Made by a program: the position numbers and the translations under genes. From JARYGU01 sp033795365 (lineage in GTDB: Bacteria; Pseudomonadota; Alphaproteobacteria; Rhizobiales; Rhizobiaceae), in the NCBI GenBank assembly GCA_033795365.1, contig JARYGU010000007.1:62001-126000 (forward strand): a stretch of 64,000 bases of DNA, in the 5' to 3' direction. Of the stretch, positions 42,230-50,657 are shown in pieces. How positions within the stretch are numbered: position 1 is the first letter of the stretch; the number at the start of each line of letters is the position of its first letter. Under the pieces are notes generated by a model. That model worked only from the letters and a program-made list of their open reading frames with translations, ran no database searches and was not told where the DNA came from.

Positions 42230-42880
42230 ATGGCATTACCGAGAGCGGCGCGGACATTGCGGCGTACCCGTATTCAGGAGGAGAAGGAGGAGCGAATCCT
42301 GGAGGCGGCACTGGAGGTGTTCTCGCTTCATGGATTCCGCGGCGCCACAGTCGACCAGATCGCCGAAGTCGCGGGCATGTCGAAGCCCAATCTTCTCTAC
42401 TATTTCCGCACCAAGGAGGCGATGCACCGGGCGCTCATCACGCGGGTGCTCGATACCTGGCTCGATCCGTTGCGCGAGTTCGACGCCAAGGGAAGCCCCG
42501 TCGCGGAAATCCGCAGCTATATCCGCCGCAAACTTGAGATGGCGCGGGATTTCCCCCGGGAAAGCCGGCTTTTCGCCAACGAGGTGCTGCAGGGCGCGCC
42601 GAATATCGAGGACGAGCTGAAGGGGCCGCTGAAGGCGCTGGTGGACGAAAAGGCGGAGGTCATCCGCGCCTGGGCCAAGGCGGGAAAGATCGCCAAATGC
42701 GATCCCTATCACCTTATCTTCTCTATCTGGTCGACGACCCAGCACTATGCCGATTTCGACGTGCAGGTGCGCGCGGTACTCGGTCAGGAAAATGCGGGCG
42801 AGGGGCGTTTCGAGGACGCCGCCCGCTTCCTCGAGCAGCTCTTCATCAACGGCCTTGAGGTGCGGGATCAGCCGGCATAG
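42230..42880 (+). CDS. rutR: TetR-family regulator of pyrimidine utilisation, RutR-like
   Basis: A 216-aa regulator with an N-terminal TetR helix-turn-helix (EERILEAALEVFSLHGFRGATVDQIAEVAGMSKPNLLYYF, about 19-58) and a RutR/YcdC-type ligand domain (DFPRESRLFANEVLQGAPNIED, WSTTQHYADFDVQVRAVLG). PNLLYYFRTKEAMH is typical of RutR. Start ATG 42230 preceded by GAGGGGCG. Divergent from the pyrimidine operon with a RutR box between them, so it probably represses the operon until uracil or thymine is present. Confidence 0.88.
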   Translation: MALPRAARTLRRTRIQEEKEERILEAALEVFSLHGFRGATVDQIAEVAGMSKPNLLYYFRTKEAMHRALITRVLDTWLDPLREFDAKGSPVAEIRSYIRRKLEMARDFPRESRLFANEVLQGAPNIEDELKGPLKALVDEKAEVIRAWAKAGKIAKCDPYHLIFSIWSTTQHYADFDVQVRAVLGQENAGEGRFEDAARFLEQLFINGLEVRDQPA

Positions 42881-42923
42881 CCGCCGATCCGGCACCTCTT
42901 TGATGCGATTAGCCTCTGCCCCG

Positions 42924-44123
42924 TCAGGGTTTCGCCTTCGGCTTGGTGATGCCGAAGAGGCGATCGGCGAACTGTTCGCGCTCGCGCCAGACGGCGGGAA
43001 TCGCCAGAAGCAGGATGCAGACGACCGCAATGGAGGTCTTCTGAAGCTGCGTCAGGGCCGGCGTGCGGCCGTCGAGATAATAGACGCCGTAGACCAGGGC
43101 CACGTGCCAGACATAGACCTGCAGCGAGTGGCGGCCGAGCAGCCGGAGGAAGCGCAGCGTAAAGACCCAGATGACGCCGCGGGAAAATGCACGGACGACG
43201 GGGCTGCGATGCTCCGGCCCGGCGATCAGCAGCCAGGTCAGGCCGGTCGCGACGGCAAGGAAGTTCAGAAGATAGACCGGGCCGAAGTCGGCACGGATCT
43301 CCATCGTCGCGAACTTGTCGAGCACGGGCTGCGGCACGAGATCGTGCGCGGTGATGATGCGCAGCGGCAGGAAGAACAGGCAGATCGCGAGCGCTGCCTT
43401 CGGAAGCAGGGTCTTTTCGGGAGAGAATATCTTTCTCCACTCGATCTTGTTATCCGCGGTCATCGCGCCGATGACGAGGGCGGAGAAGAAGACGATCTGC
43501 CAGCCGAGCAGGTTGAAGCTGACGCGAATGCCCTGCTTGTCCGAGCCCATCACGAGCGCATTCAGCGGCTCGGTGACGAATCGCTGAAGGCCGAGCTGTC
43601 CCGCCATCCAGACGAGCAGGGAGCCCGCTAGCACATGCGCCCACTTGCCTTGCAGGCAGAGCCATATCAGCGCCGGCGAGAACAGCATGTAGATGATGTA
43701 TTGCGGCAGGATGTCCATGAAGGTGGGCTGGAAAAGGAAGGTGGCGATCGCCGCAAGCCGCACCGGCTGGTCGAAATTCGTGTAGCCGAGCCAGTTGTAC
43801 CAGAGCTTGTAGGCATCCGGCAGAATCATCTGGACGACGAGCACCGCCATGATGGTTCCCATGGCGTAGCGATAGAGCTCGAAGGCGCGCCCCCAGATCT
43901 TCTCTCTGCCCAGTTCGTAGCCGTGTTTCTGCATTTTCCGGGCATAGATCATGCCGATCAGGAGGCCGGAGAGGAAAACGAAGCCTTGAGCATCTTCCAC
44001 AAAGGCGAACTGGCGATGGTTGACCTCCATCATCCAGTAGCCACCCACGAAAACGAGGTGATTGATGAGCATGAATACGAGGAAATAGCCCCGCATTCCG
44101 TCTATGATCTCAAACCGCTTCAA
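42924..44123 (-). CDS. opgC: OpgC-family membrane protein (periplasmic glucan succinylation)
   Basis: A 399-aa integral membrane protein with about ten helices, matching OpgC, the acyltransferase-3-like protein that adds succinyl groups to osmoregulated periplasmic glucans. Motifs FEIIDGMRGYFLVFMLINH at the N-terminus and LLGRHSLQVYVWHVALVYG near residue 330. The start is uncertain: TTG 44123 with GGAG upstream gives the usual length; a GTG at 44225 would add 34 residues that do not look like the family. Convergent with the RutR-like gene. Confidence 0.85.
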   Translation of the reverse strand: MKRFEIIDGMRGYFLVFMLINHLVFVGGYWMMEVNHRQFAFVEDAQGFVFLSGLLIGMIYARKMQKHGYELGREKIWGRAFELYRYAMGTIMAVLVVQMILPDAYKLWYNWLGYTNFDQPVRLAAIATFLFQPTFMDILPQYIIYMLFSPALIWLCLQGKWAHVLAGSLLVWMAGQLGLQRFVTEPLNALVMGSDKQGIRVSFNLLGWQIVFFSALVIGAMTADNKIEWRKIFSPEKTLLPKAALAICLFFLPLRIITAHDLVPQPVLDKFATMEIRADFGPVYLLNFLAVATGLTWLLIAGPEHRSPVVRAFSRGVIWVFTLRFLRLLGRHSLQVYVWHVALVYGVYYLDGRTPALTQLQKTSIAVVCILLLAIPAVWREREQFADRLFGITKPKAKP

Positions 44124-44431
44124 AAATCCATCTCCGTCATAAAGGGCGGTTGTCCGCCCGTATCCGGCAAAAGAACCGATGCTCAACGCGAAAACTTGAT
44201 CGGTGGTTCCGGCCCTGAATCTCACCCCGATGCGGCGAGAAAGGGGCCGGAGAAAGCATCGCCCGACATAAGATTCCGGACCCCGCCTGCCGACGAAATG
44301 TCATCGTGCGGACGCGGCAGGGCCCACTCATCGTAACTATGGCCAGCGCGACATGAACCTCCGATGAATTAGGAGCGAATGGAAAGCGGGAGCTGTGGAA
44401 GAGAAGGAAGAAGGGTGGGGATGAGTGCCGC
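44124..44431. other. Intergenic stretch without a gene
   Basis: About 310 bp between opgC and a LysR gene, both on the minus strand. No ribosome-site-led frame, hairpin terminator or repeat stands out. Confidence 0.4.
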
Positions 44432-45331
44432 TCAATCCATCAAGGGCGGCAGCTCGCGAGCCAGCGTATCGATCGCCAGGCGCACTTTCGGCAGCATGAC
44501 GGGAGACCGAAGCCAGACGGCGTGGGCCTCGAAGACGCTGGGCATCATGTCTGTCAGGACTTTCACCAGTTCGCCAGATGCAAGCCGGTCCCGCGCCAGC
44601 CAGCAGGTCAGCCAGGCAAGTCCTCTGCCTTCCGCCGCCGCATCGGCGATGGATGCGAGATCGTCGAGCCGCAGGCGCGATCGGGGTAGAATGTCGCGAA
44701 CGGCTCCCGACGCCGTCGGGAACGACCAAGCCCTGTCCTCGCTGCCGCGCCGATAAACGATACCCTGATGCTGCATGACATCTTCCAGAGTCCTGGGAAC
44801 GCCATGCTTTTTCAGGTAATCCGGCGAAGCGCAGACGATCATGCGCTGGCGGGCGATCGAACGCGTCATCAGATCAGGATTGCCCCTCAATGGTCCATTT
44901 CGGATGGCGAGATCGAAGCCGTCTTCCGTCAGGTCGACGATGCGGTCGCTGAACGACAGATCGAGTTCGAGGCCGGGATGCTCGTCCAGTAGGCCGGTGA
45001 GGATCGGCGCGACACAGTGCCGGCCGAAAAGAACCGGCATGGATACCCGCAACCTGCCGCGAACCTCGCGCTTGCCCGTCTCCAGCAATGCCTCGCCGAT
45101 CCTGATCTCTTCCACGGCCCTGAGACAGCGTTCGTAAAAGAACCGGCCTTCGTCGGTGAGGCTCTGGGCGCGGGTCGTCCGGTTGAACAATCTGACGCCA
45201 AGCCGCTGCTCCAGCCGTGCGATCGTCTTTCCGACGGCGGAGCGCGTCAGGTGCAGCCGCTCCGCAGCAGCCGAGAAACCGCCGGCATCGACCACCTCCA
45301 CGAAGATCGAGATGCCTTTGAGCTGCTCCAT
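44432..45331 (-). CDS. LysR-family transcriptional regulator
   Basis: A 299-aa regulator of the CrgA/PA-like LysR group: N-terminal helix-turn-helix (GISIFVEVVDAGGFSAAAERLHLTRSAVGKTI) and an effector domain with the typical DLAIRNGPLRGNPDLMTRSI. ATG 45331 is preceded by AAAGGAAACAAAC. Divergent from a quinone-oxidoreductase-type gene, which is the usual arrangement when this LysR subgroup controls a neighbouring reductase. Confidence 0.88.
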   Translation of the reverse strand: MEQLKGISIFVEVVDAGGFSAAAERLHLTRSAVGKTIARLEQRLGVRLFNRTTRAQSLTDEGRFFYERCLRAVEEIRIGEALLETGKREVRGRLRVSMPVLFGRHCVAPILTGLLDEHPGLELDLSFSDRIVDLTEDGFDLAIRNGPLRGNPDLMTRSIARQRMIVCASPDYLKKHGVPRTLEDVMQHQGIVYRRGSEDRAWSFPTASGAVRDILPRSRLRLDDLASIADAAAEGRGLAWLTCWLARDRLASGELVKVLTDMMPSVFEAHAVWLRSPVMLPKVRLAIDTLARELPPLMD

Positions 45332-45366
45332 GTTTGTTTCCTTTGAGGAACCATTTTGACGAATTA

Positions 45367-45399
45367 ATATCGCAACTGAAGATAAAAATTCAACGATAT
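45367..45399. promoter_or_regulatory. Inverted repeat between LysR gene and oxidoreductase
   Basis: ATATCG (45367-45372) and CGATAT (45394-45399) are separated by 21 AT-rich bases in the 101-bp divergent region. The spacing suits a tetrameric LysR protein. Inferred only. Confidence 0.35.
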
Positions 45400-45432
45400 G
45401 TTCCTGCTCCTGCAACGACAAGGAGCATCACA

Positions 45433-46443
45433 ATGAAAACGAGACAATGGACGATCGACAATATCGGCCGGGAGAGCCTGAGCATCAGGGAAGGAACGGT
45501 CGAGAAGGCCACCGGGCGCAACATGCTGGTGCGCACCGAAGCGGTCTCCCTGAACTATCGCGACAAGCTCGTGCTGGAAACGGGAATGGGGCTGCCATTG
45601 AAATTTCCCTTCGTTCCAGCATCCGATATGGCTGGTGTCGTCGTGGAAGTCGGGCCAGAGGTGACGCGCTTTCAGCCGGGCGATCGCGTGATCTCCACAT
45701 TTTCGCCGGGCTGGATCGAAGGTGCAGGGCTTGGAGATGCGCGTACGCCGCCCTATCGCACGCTCGGCGGGTTTTATCCCGGCGTACTCTCGGAATATGT
45801 GACCTTCCCGGACGACTGGTTCGTCAAGGCGCCCTCCACCTTCGATGCGGCCGAGGCGAGCACGCTTCCCTGTGCGGGATTGACCGCCTGGTTCTCGCTC
45901 GTCGAGCGCGGCAAGGTCAAGGCGGGCGACAAGGTTCTCGTTCAAGGCACCGGCGGCGTGGCGCTTTTCGGGCTGCAGATCGCAAAGATGCACGGCGCGG
46001 AAGTCATCGTGACGTCAGGCAGTGCCGAAAAGCTGGACCGCGCTCTTTCGCTCGGCGCGGATCACGGCATCGCGCGCGAAAACTGGGTGGAACAGCTCTA
46101 CCAGTTGACGGGCGATTACGGCGCCGACCATATTCTCGAAATTGCCGGCGGCGCGGATTTCGGCGAGGCCTTGAAGGCGGTAGCTATCAACGGGCATATT
46201 CATGTCATCGGCGTTCTCGAAGGCTTTGAGATTTCCGGACCCGTGGGGCCGCTTCTCTTGAAGGCGCCGACAGTGCAGGGCATCACGGTCGGACATCGCC
46301 GGGCGCTCCAGGATTTCGTCCGCGCCGTGGACCGCACCGGCCTCAAGCCGGTGATCGACAGGCGCTATTCCTTCGAAGCCCTGCCGCAGGCGCTCGATCA
46401 TCTCGACCGCGGCCCGTTCGGCAAGATCGTCATCGAGTTCTAG
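45433..46443 (+). CDS. Zinc-independent MDR-family alcohol/quinone oxidoreductase
   Basis: A 336-aa medium-chain dehydrogenase/reductase. NAD(P) motif VLVQGTGGVALFGLQIAK (about 171-188) and the N-terminal GroES-like domain with SLNYRDKLV. Zinc ligands of classical alcohol dehydrogenases are missing (no GHE motif; PFVPASDMAGVV instead), so a quinone reductase or enoyl reductase type activity is likely. AGGAGcatcaca precedes the ATG. Divergent from the LysR gene. Confidence 0.85.
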   Translation: MKTRQWTIDNIGRESLSIREGTVEKATGRNMLVRTEAVSLNYRDKLVLETGMGLPLKFPFVPASDMAGVVVEVGPEVTRFQPGDRVISTFSPGWIEGAGLGDARTPPYRTLGGFYPGVLSEYVTFPDDWFVKAPSTFDAAEASTLPCAGLTAWFSLVERGKVKAGDKVLVQGTGGVALFGLQIAKMHGAEVIVTSGSAEKLDRALSLGADHGIARENWVEQLYQLTGDYGADHILEIAGGADFGEALKAVAINGHIHVIGVLEGFEISGPVGPLLLKAPTVQGITVGHRRALQDFVRAVDRTGLKPVIDRRYSFEALPQALDHLDRGPFGKIVIEF

Positions 46444-46449
46444 GGTTTC

Positions 46450-46480
46450 TCCCTCTTCTCCCCGGCGGGGAGAAGAGGGA
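46450..46480. repeat. Palindromic CTTCTCCCC/GGGGAGAAG repeat, possible bidirectional terminator
   Basis: A perfect 14-bp stem TCCCTCTTCTCCCC (46450-46463) / GGGGAGAAGAGGGA (46467-46480) with a GGC loop, 7 bp after the oxidoreductase stop. The core is the same as in the pair inside the DUF559 gene. A second hairpin GGGCCA…TGGCCC follows at about 46491-46513. Between convergent genes, so it probably also stops transcription or protects mRNA ends. Confidence 0.7.
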
Positions 46481-46541
46481 GCGAGCCGGCGGGCCAGCCA
46501 TATGCGATGGCCCGCTGCAAGCCGGGAGAAGGGGCCTTCTC

Positions 46542-47855
46542 CTACTCGGCGGCCTGGCGGGCGGCCGGGTTGTTCGGATGCGTCGTCCAGTTGGCGTAGT
46601 TCGGATCGACCGGTTTGCCGGTGCGTTGATCGAGCACCCCGGGTTCGAGCCCGACCATGGTGATGCAGTTTTCCACCGGACAGACATTGACGCAGAGGTT
46701 GCAGCCGACGCATTCGTCTTCCATCACCTCGAAGTGCCGCACGCCGTCGACGAACTGCGTGATCGCCTGGTGCGAGGTGTCCTCGCAGGCGATGTGGCAG
46801 CGGCCGCATTTGATGCAGGCGTCCTGGTCGATTCGCGCCTTGGCGATGTAGTTGAGGTTGAGGTATTGCCAGTCGGTGACGTTCGGCACGGCGCGCCCGC
46901 AGATGTCGTCGAGCGTACGGTGCCCCTTGGCGTCCATCCAGTCGGAGAGGCCGGTGATCATCTCCTGCACGATCTTGAAGCCGTAGGTCATGGCCGCGGT
47001 GCAGACCTGCACGTTGCCGGCGCCGAGAACGAGGAATTCCGCCGCATCGCGCCAGGTAGTAATGCCGCCGATGCCGGAGATCGGCAACCCGTAGGTCTCC
47101 GGATCGCGGGCGATCTCGGCAACCATGTTCAGCGCGATCGGCTTCACCGCCGGGCCGCAATAGCCGCCATGCGTACCCTTGCCGCCTACCGCCGGGTTCG
47201 GCGCGAAGTTGTCGAGATCCACGGAGACGATCGAGTTGATCGTGTTGATCAGCGAGACGGCGTCCGTCCCGCCGGCCTTTGCCGCGCGCGCGGGCTTGCG
47301 GATGTCGGTGATGTTCGGGGTGAGCTTGGTGATCACCGGCATGCGCGTATATTGCTTGCACCAGCGAACGACCATCTCGATATATTCCGGCACCTGTCCG
47401 ACCGCGGAGCCCATGCCGCGTTCCGACATGCCGTGCGGACAGCCGAAATTGAGCTCTATGCCGTCGGCCCCGGTCTCCTCGACGAGCGGCAGGATGGCCT
47501 TCCAGGCCTCTTCCTCGCAAGGAACCATGATCGAGGCGATGAGCGCCCGGTCCGGCCAGTTCATCTTCACCTGCTTCATTTCGCGCAGATTGGTGTAGAG
47601 GTCGCGGTCGGTGATGAGTTCGATGTTGTTCAGGCCGAGAAGCCGGCGGTCGGCGCCCCAGATAGCGCCGTAGCGGGGACCGTTGACGTTGACGACGGGC
47701 GGGCCTTCCTCGCCGAGCGTCTTCCAGACGACGCCGCCCCAGCCCGCCTTGAAGGCGCGCTCGACGTTATAGGCCTTGTCGGTCGGCGGCGCGGAGGCGA
47801 GCCAGAAGGGGTTCGGCGATTTGATGCCGACGAAATCGTTGCGCAGATCAGCCAT
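46542..47855 (-). CDS. preA: NAD-dependent dihydropyrimidine dehydrogenase subunit PreA
   Basis: A 437-aa catalytic subunit reducing uracil/thymine to 5,6-dihydro forms (or the reverse) with NADH. An FMN-binding TIM barrel like dihydroorotate dehydrogenase (PNPFWLASAPPTDKAYNV about 15-32, NFGCPHGMSERGMG), then two 4Fe-4S clusters at the C-terminus: CIKCGRCHIACEDTSHQAI and CVGCNLCVNVCPVENCITM. Works as a complex with PreT, encoded 14 bp upstream. It gives the first step of the reductive pathway whose later enzymes are at 38.6-42.0 kb. Confidence 0.95.
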   Translation of the reverse strand: MADLRNDFVGIKSPNPFWLASAPPTDKAYNVERAFKAGWGGVVWKTLGEEGPPVVNVNGPRYGAIWGADRRLLGLNNIELITDRDLYTNLREMKQVKMNWPDRALIASIMVPCEEEAWKAILPLVEETGADGIELNFGCPHGMSERGMGSAVGQVPEYIEMVVRWCKQYTRMPVITKLTPNITDIRKPARAAKAGGTDAVSLINTINSIVSVDLDNFAPNPAVGGKGTHGGYCGPAVKPIALNMVAEIARDPETYGLPISGIGGITTWRDAAEFLVLGAGNVQVCTAAMTYGFKIVQEMITGLSDWMDAKGHRTLDDICGRAVPNVTDWQYLNLNYIAKARIDQDACIKCGRCHIACEDTSHQAITQFVDGVRHFEVMEDECVGCNLCVNVCPVENCITMVGLEPGVLDQRTGKPVDPNYANWTTHPNNPAARQAAE

Positions 47856-47869
47856 CGTTCATCCTCCCT

Positions 47870-49231
47870 TCAAGCCACGGCAACGGCCGGCTGGATGCCG
47901 GCAGCCAGTATGCGGTTGATGGACTCTGCGGCGTCGCGCCCCTGCGCGACAGAGGTCACGGTCAGGTCTTCTCCGCCGTGCACGCAGTCGCCGCCCGCCC
48001 AGACATTGGCAATCGATGTGCGGCCTTCGGCATCGACGGCGATGCGGCCGCGATCGAGCGCCAGCGCGCCGAGCCCTTCCGCCTCGAAGGTCTGGCCGAT
48101 CGCCTTTAAGATCTGGTCCGCGGCGAGGACGCCCGTCTCGCCGGTGCCCGAAAGTCTGCCATCGCGCATCTCGGTATATTCGACCTCGATGCCCGCAACC
48201 CTTCCGTCTTTGGTAATGACCCGCTTCGGCTGGAGCCAGTGCCGGATCATGACGCCCCTGGACGTTGCCAGGTCCTGCTCGAACTCCGAGGCGTTCATGT
48301 GCTCCTTGCCGCGGCGATAACAGATCGTCACTTCCTCTGCGCCGAGGAGCTTGGCCTGGACGGCGGCATCGATCGCCGTCATTCCTCCGCCGATGACGAC
48401 GACGCGGCGTCCGACCGGGATCGTCGCCTTGTCCTTCGCCTGGCGAAGTGCTGCAATGAATTCGACGGCATCGGTAACGCCCGGCAGCATCTCTCCTTCG
48501 GCGCGCAGGGCGTTCACAGCCGCCAGGCCGAGCCCGAGGAACACCGCGTCGAAAGTTTGCGAAAGTTCGCCAAGCGTGAAGTCGCGCCCAAGCTTCATGC
48601 CGTTGCGGATTTCTATTCCGCCGACGGCGAGAACGTAATCGACTTCCTTTTGCGCGAAATCGTCGACGGTCTTGTAGGTGGCGATGCCGTATTCGTTAAG
48701 ACCGCCGGCCTTTTCGCGCGCGTCGAAAACGACGACCTCGTGCCCATTGACGGCAAGCCGGTGCGCACAGGCAAGGCCGGCAGGACCGGCGCCGACCACC
48801 GCGATCTTCCGGCCGGTCGGTTCGGCTCGGGTATAGAACTGCCGGCCCTGCCGCATCGCGGTGTCGGTCGCGTAGCGCTGGAGCCGGCCGATCTCTACCG
48901 GGCGATGCTCGGCGGTGTTGCGCACGCAGACCTGCTCGCACAGCGTTTCGGTGGGACAGACGCGCGCGCACATGCCGCCGAGGATGTTCTGGTCGAAGAT
49001 CGTCTTCGCAGACCCGATCGGGTTGCCGGTCGCTATCTGGCGGATGAAGAGCGGGATGTCGATAGAGGTCGGACAGGCCGTCATGCACGGTGCGTCATGA
49101 CAGAAATAACAGCGATCCGCCGCGACGAGCGTCTCGTGGTCGTCGAGGACGGGATGGAGATCGGAAAAATTGGCCTCGTAATCGGCCGGGGAAAGCCGGC
49201 CTCCACGAATCCCAGATTCGGTCGTTCCCAT
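47870..49231 (-). CDS. preT: NAD-dependent dihydropyrimidine dehydrogenase subunit PreT
   Basis: A 453-aa FAD/FeS electron-input subunit related to the small subunit of glutamate synthase. N-terminal cysteine clusters CYFCHDAPCMTACPTSIDI and GGMCARVCPTETLCEQVCVR; FAD motif VVGAGPAGLACAHRLA (about 143-158); NAD motif VVVIGGGMTAIDAAVQA. ATG 49231 is chosen because GGGAGAATAATA precedes it; ATG 49255 lacks a site. First gene of preTA. Often mislabelled glutamate synthase. Confidence 0.94.
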   Translation of the reverse strand: MGTTESGIRGGRLSPADYEANFSDLHPVLDDHETLVAADRCYFCHDAPCMTACPTSIDIPLFIRQIATGNPIGSAKTIFDQNILGGMCARVCPTETLCEQVCVRNTAEHRPVEIGRLQRYATDTAMRQGRQFYTRAEPTGRKIAVVGAGPAGLACAHRLAVNGHEVVVFDAREKAGGLNEYGIATYKTVDDFAQKEVDYVLAVGGIEIRNGMKLGRDFTLGELSQTFDAVFLGLGLAAVNALRAEGEMLPGVTDAVEFIAALRQAKDKATIPVGRRVVVIGGGMTAIDAAVQAKLLGAEEVTICYRRGKEHMNASEFEQDLATSRGVMIRHWLQPKRVITKDGRVAGIEVEYTEMRDGRLSGTGETGVLAADQILKAIGQTFEAEGLGALALDRGRIAVDAEGRTSIANVWAGGDCVHGGEDLTVTSVAQGRDAAESINRILAAGIQPAVAVA

Positions 49232-49529
49232 TATTATTCTCCCAATTGTAGCCATTGGATGTGGAAACGGTAACTCAGCTTTATTTTTTTATCAAACGGT
49301 AAATTTTCTAGTTCTTTTCAGTATCAGGCACAGGAGCGGCGGATTTTGATCTTGCGCGGCTGCGTCCGGAATTGTTCATCGATCTTGAAAACGGGCGCCG
49401 GGGCCGGCGGCGCCTGTCGATCGACGCGAACAGGACCGGAGAAAACTCGGCCCCGCAGCAACAGTTTTCCTGCGTTTGACAGAAAGCCTCAAATGATGTC
49501 AGCAATTTAGCGGCAGAGGAGGGTGATCG

Positions 49530-50483
49530 ATGGCGAAACGAACGGAAGCGGCCGGCAGGCTGGACGATGCGGCAAGGGCCGGTTGGCTCTACTATGTCGC
49601 CGGCCGTACGCAGGACGAGATCGCATCGGCCATGGGCATCTCCCGGCAGTCCGCTCAACGCCTCGTTTCGCTCGCGGTGGCCGAGCGTCTGATCAAGGTC
49701 CGGCTCGATCATCCGATCGCCGAATGTCTCGAGCTTGCGGAGCGACTCAAGCAAAGATTCGATCTGGTCCAAGTCGATGTCGTCCCGAGCGATCCGGGAT
49801 CCTCGTCCACGACGGTCGGGATCGCGGAAGCCGGCGCGGCCGAGATCGAGCGCTGGCTGAAGAAGCCCGAACCGATCGTGCTTGCAGTCGGAACCGGCCG
49901 GACCCTGAAGGCGGCGATCGATCAGCTGCCGGCCATGGAATGCCCGCAGCATCGCATCATGTCGCTTACCGGAAATATCGGCCCGGATGGCTCGGCCGCC
50001 TATTACAACGTCATCTTCAGCATGGCGGATGCGGTGAAGGCACGCCATTTCCCGATGCCCTTGCCGGTGCTGGTCTCGTCCGCACAGGAGCGCGACCTCC
50101 TGCACCAGCAGAGCCTCGTCCAATCCACGTTGAAGCTCGGCCGCGAAGCGGACGTCGCTTTCGTCGGCATAGGCGAACTCGGTCCGGATGCCCCACTTTG
50201 CGAAGACGGCTTTCTCGGCCGCGACGAGATGGCGAAACTGATGGACGAAGGGGCGGCCGGCGAGATCTGCGGCTGGATGTTCGACCGGGACGGCCGTCTC
50301 CTCAAGGGAAGCATCAACGAACGCGTCGCCTCCGTGCCTCTGCCGTCCCGCGACAGCACGGCGGTCATCGGTCTTGCCAAGGGCAAGCGCAAATATCCAG
50401 CGATTCACGCCGCGCTGAAAGGGCGGATGATCAACGGCCTCATCACCGACGAGGCTGCCGCGAAGCATCTGCTATCCACATGA
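49530..50483 (+). CDS. smoC: Sugar-binding transcriptional regulator, SorC/DeoR type (SmoC-like)
   Basis: A 317-aa regulator: short N-terminal helix-turn-helix (YYVAGRTQDEIASAMGISRQSAQRLVSLA, about 21-49) and a SorC sugar-phosphate-binding domain (IVLAVGTGRTLKAAID about 114-129; VAFVGIGELGPDAPLC). It heads the sorbitol/mannitol gene group as in rhizobia. AGAGGAGGGTGATCG is a strong ribosome site. A near-perfect palindrome at the smoE promoter is its probable operator. Confidence 0.9.
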   Translation: MAKRTEAAGRLDDAARAGWLYYVAGRTQDEIASAMGISRQSAQRLVSLAVAERLIKVRLDHPIAECLELAERLKQRFDLVQVDVVPSDPGSSSTTVGIAEAGAAEIERWLKKPEPIVLAVGTGRTLKAAIDQLPAMECPQHRIMSLTGNIGPDGSAAYYNVIFSMADAVKARHFPMPLPVLVSSAQERDLLHQQSLVQSTLKLGREADVAFVGIGELGPDAPLCEDGFLGRDEMAKLMDEGAAGEICGWMFDRDGRLLKGSINERVASVPLPSRDSTAVIGLAKGKRKYPAIHAALKGRMINGLITDEAAAKHLLST

Positions 50484-50546
50484 GACGCCGGGAAGGTTCG
50501 TAGCGCTGCCGCTGACGTTTGAATTCGCTCTATAAATTCAAATCTT

Positions 50547-50577
50547 TATAATTTTCGTGCTGCAGTGCAGCAACGAA
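50547..50577 (+). promoter_or_regulatory. smoE promoter with palindromic operator at the start site
   Basis: TATAAT at 50547-50552 is a good -10 box; no convincing -35 is seen, as expected for a controlled promoter. Immediately after it TGCTGCA-G-TGCAGCA (50558-50572) is a perfect palindrome, extended by TTCG and CGAA on the outside. It would lie on the start of transcription, so a repressor there would block the polyol operon. SmoC is the likely binder. Confidence 0.55.
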
Positions 50578-50657
50578 TTGCCGTTGACTTTTTTCGAAGA
50601 TGGGTGAGTAAATGCCCGAGAGCAAGGCAAATGCTCATTACCTTCCGGGAGGAAAAC

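Noticed and set aside
49288..49303. TTTATCAAACGGTAAA upstream of preT as a RutR operator
   Set aside because: Only 10 of 14 defined bases match and the left half is poor; suggestive by position but below what I would call.
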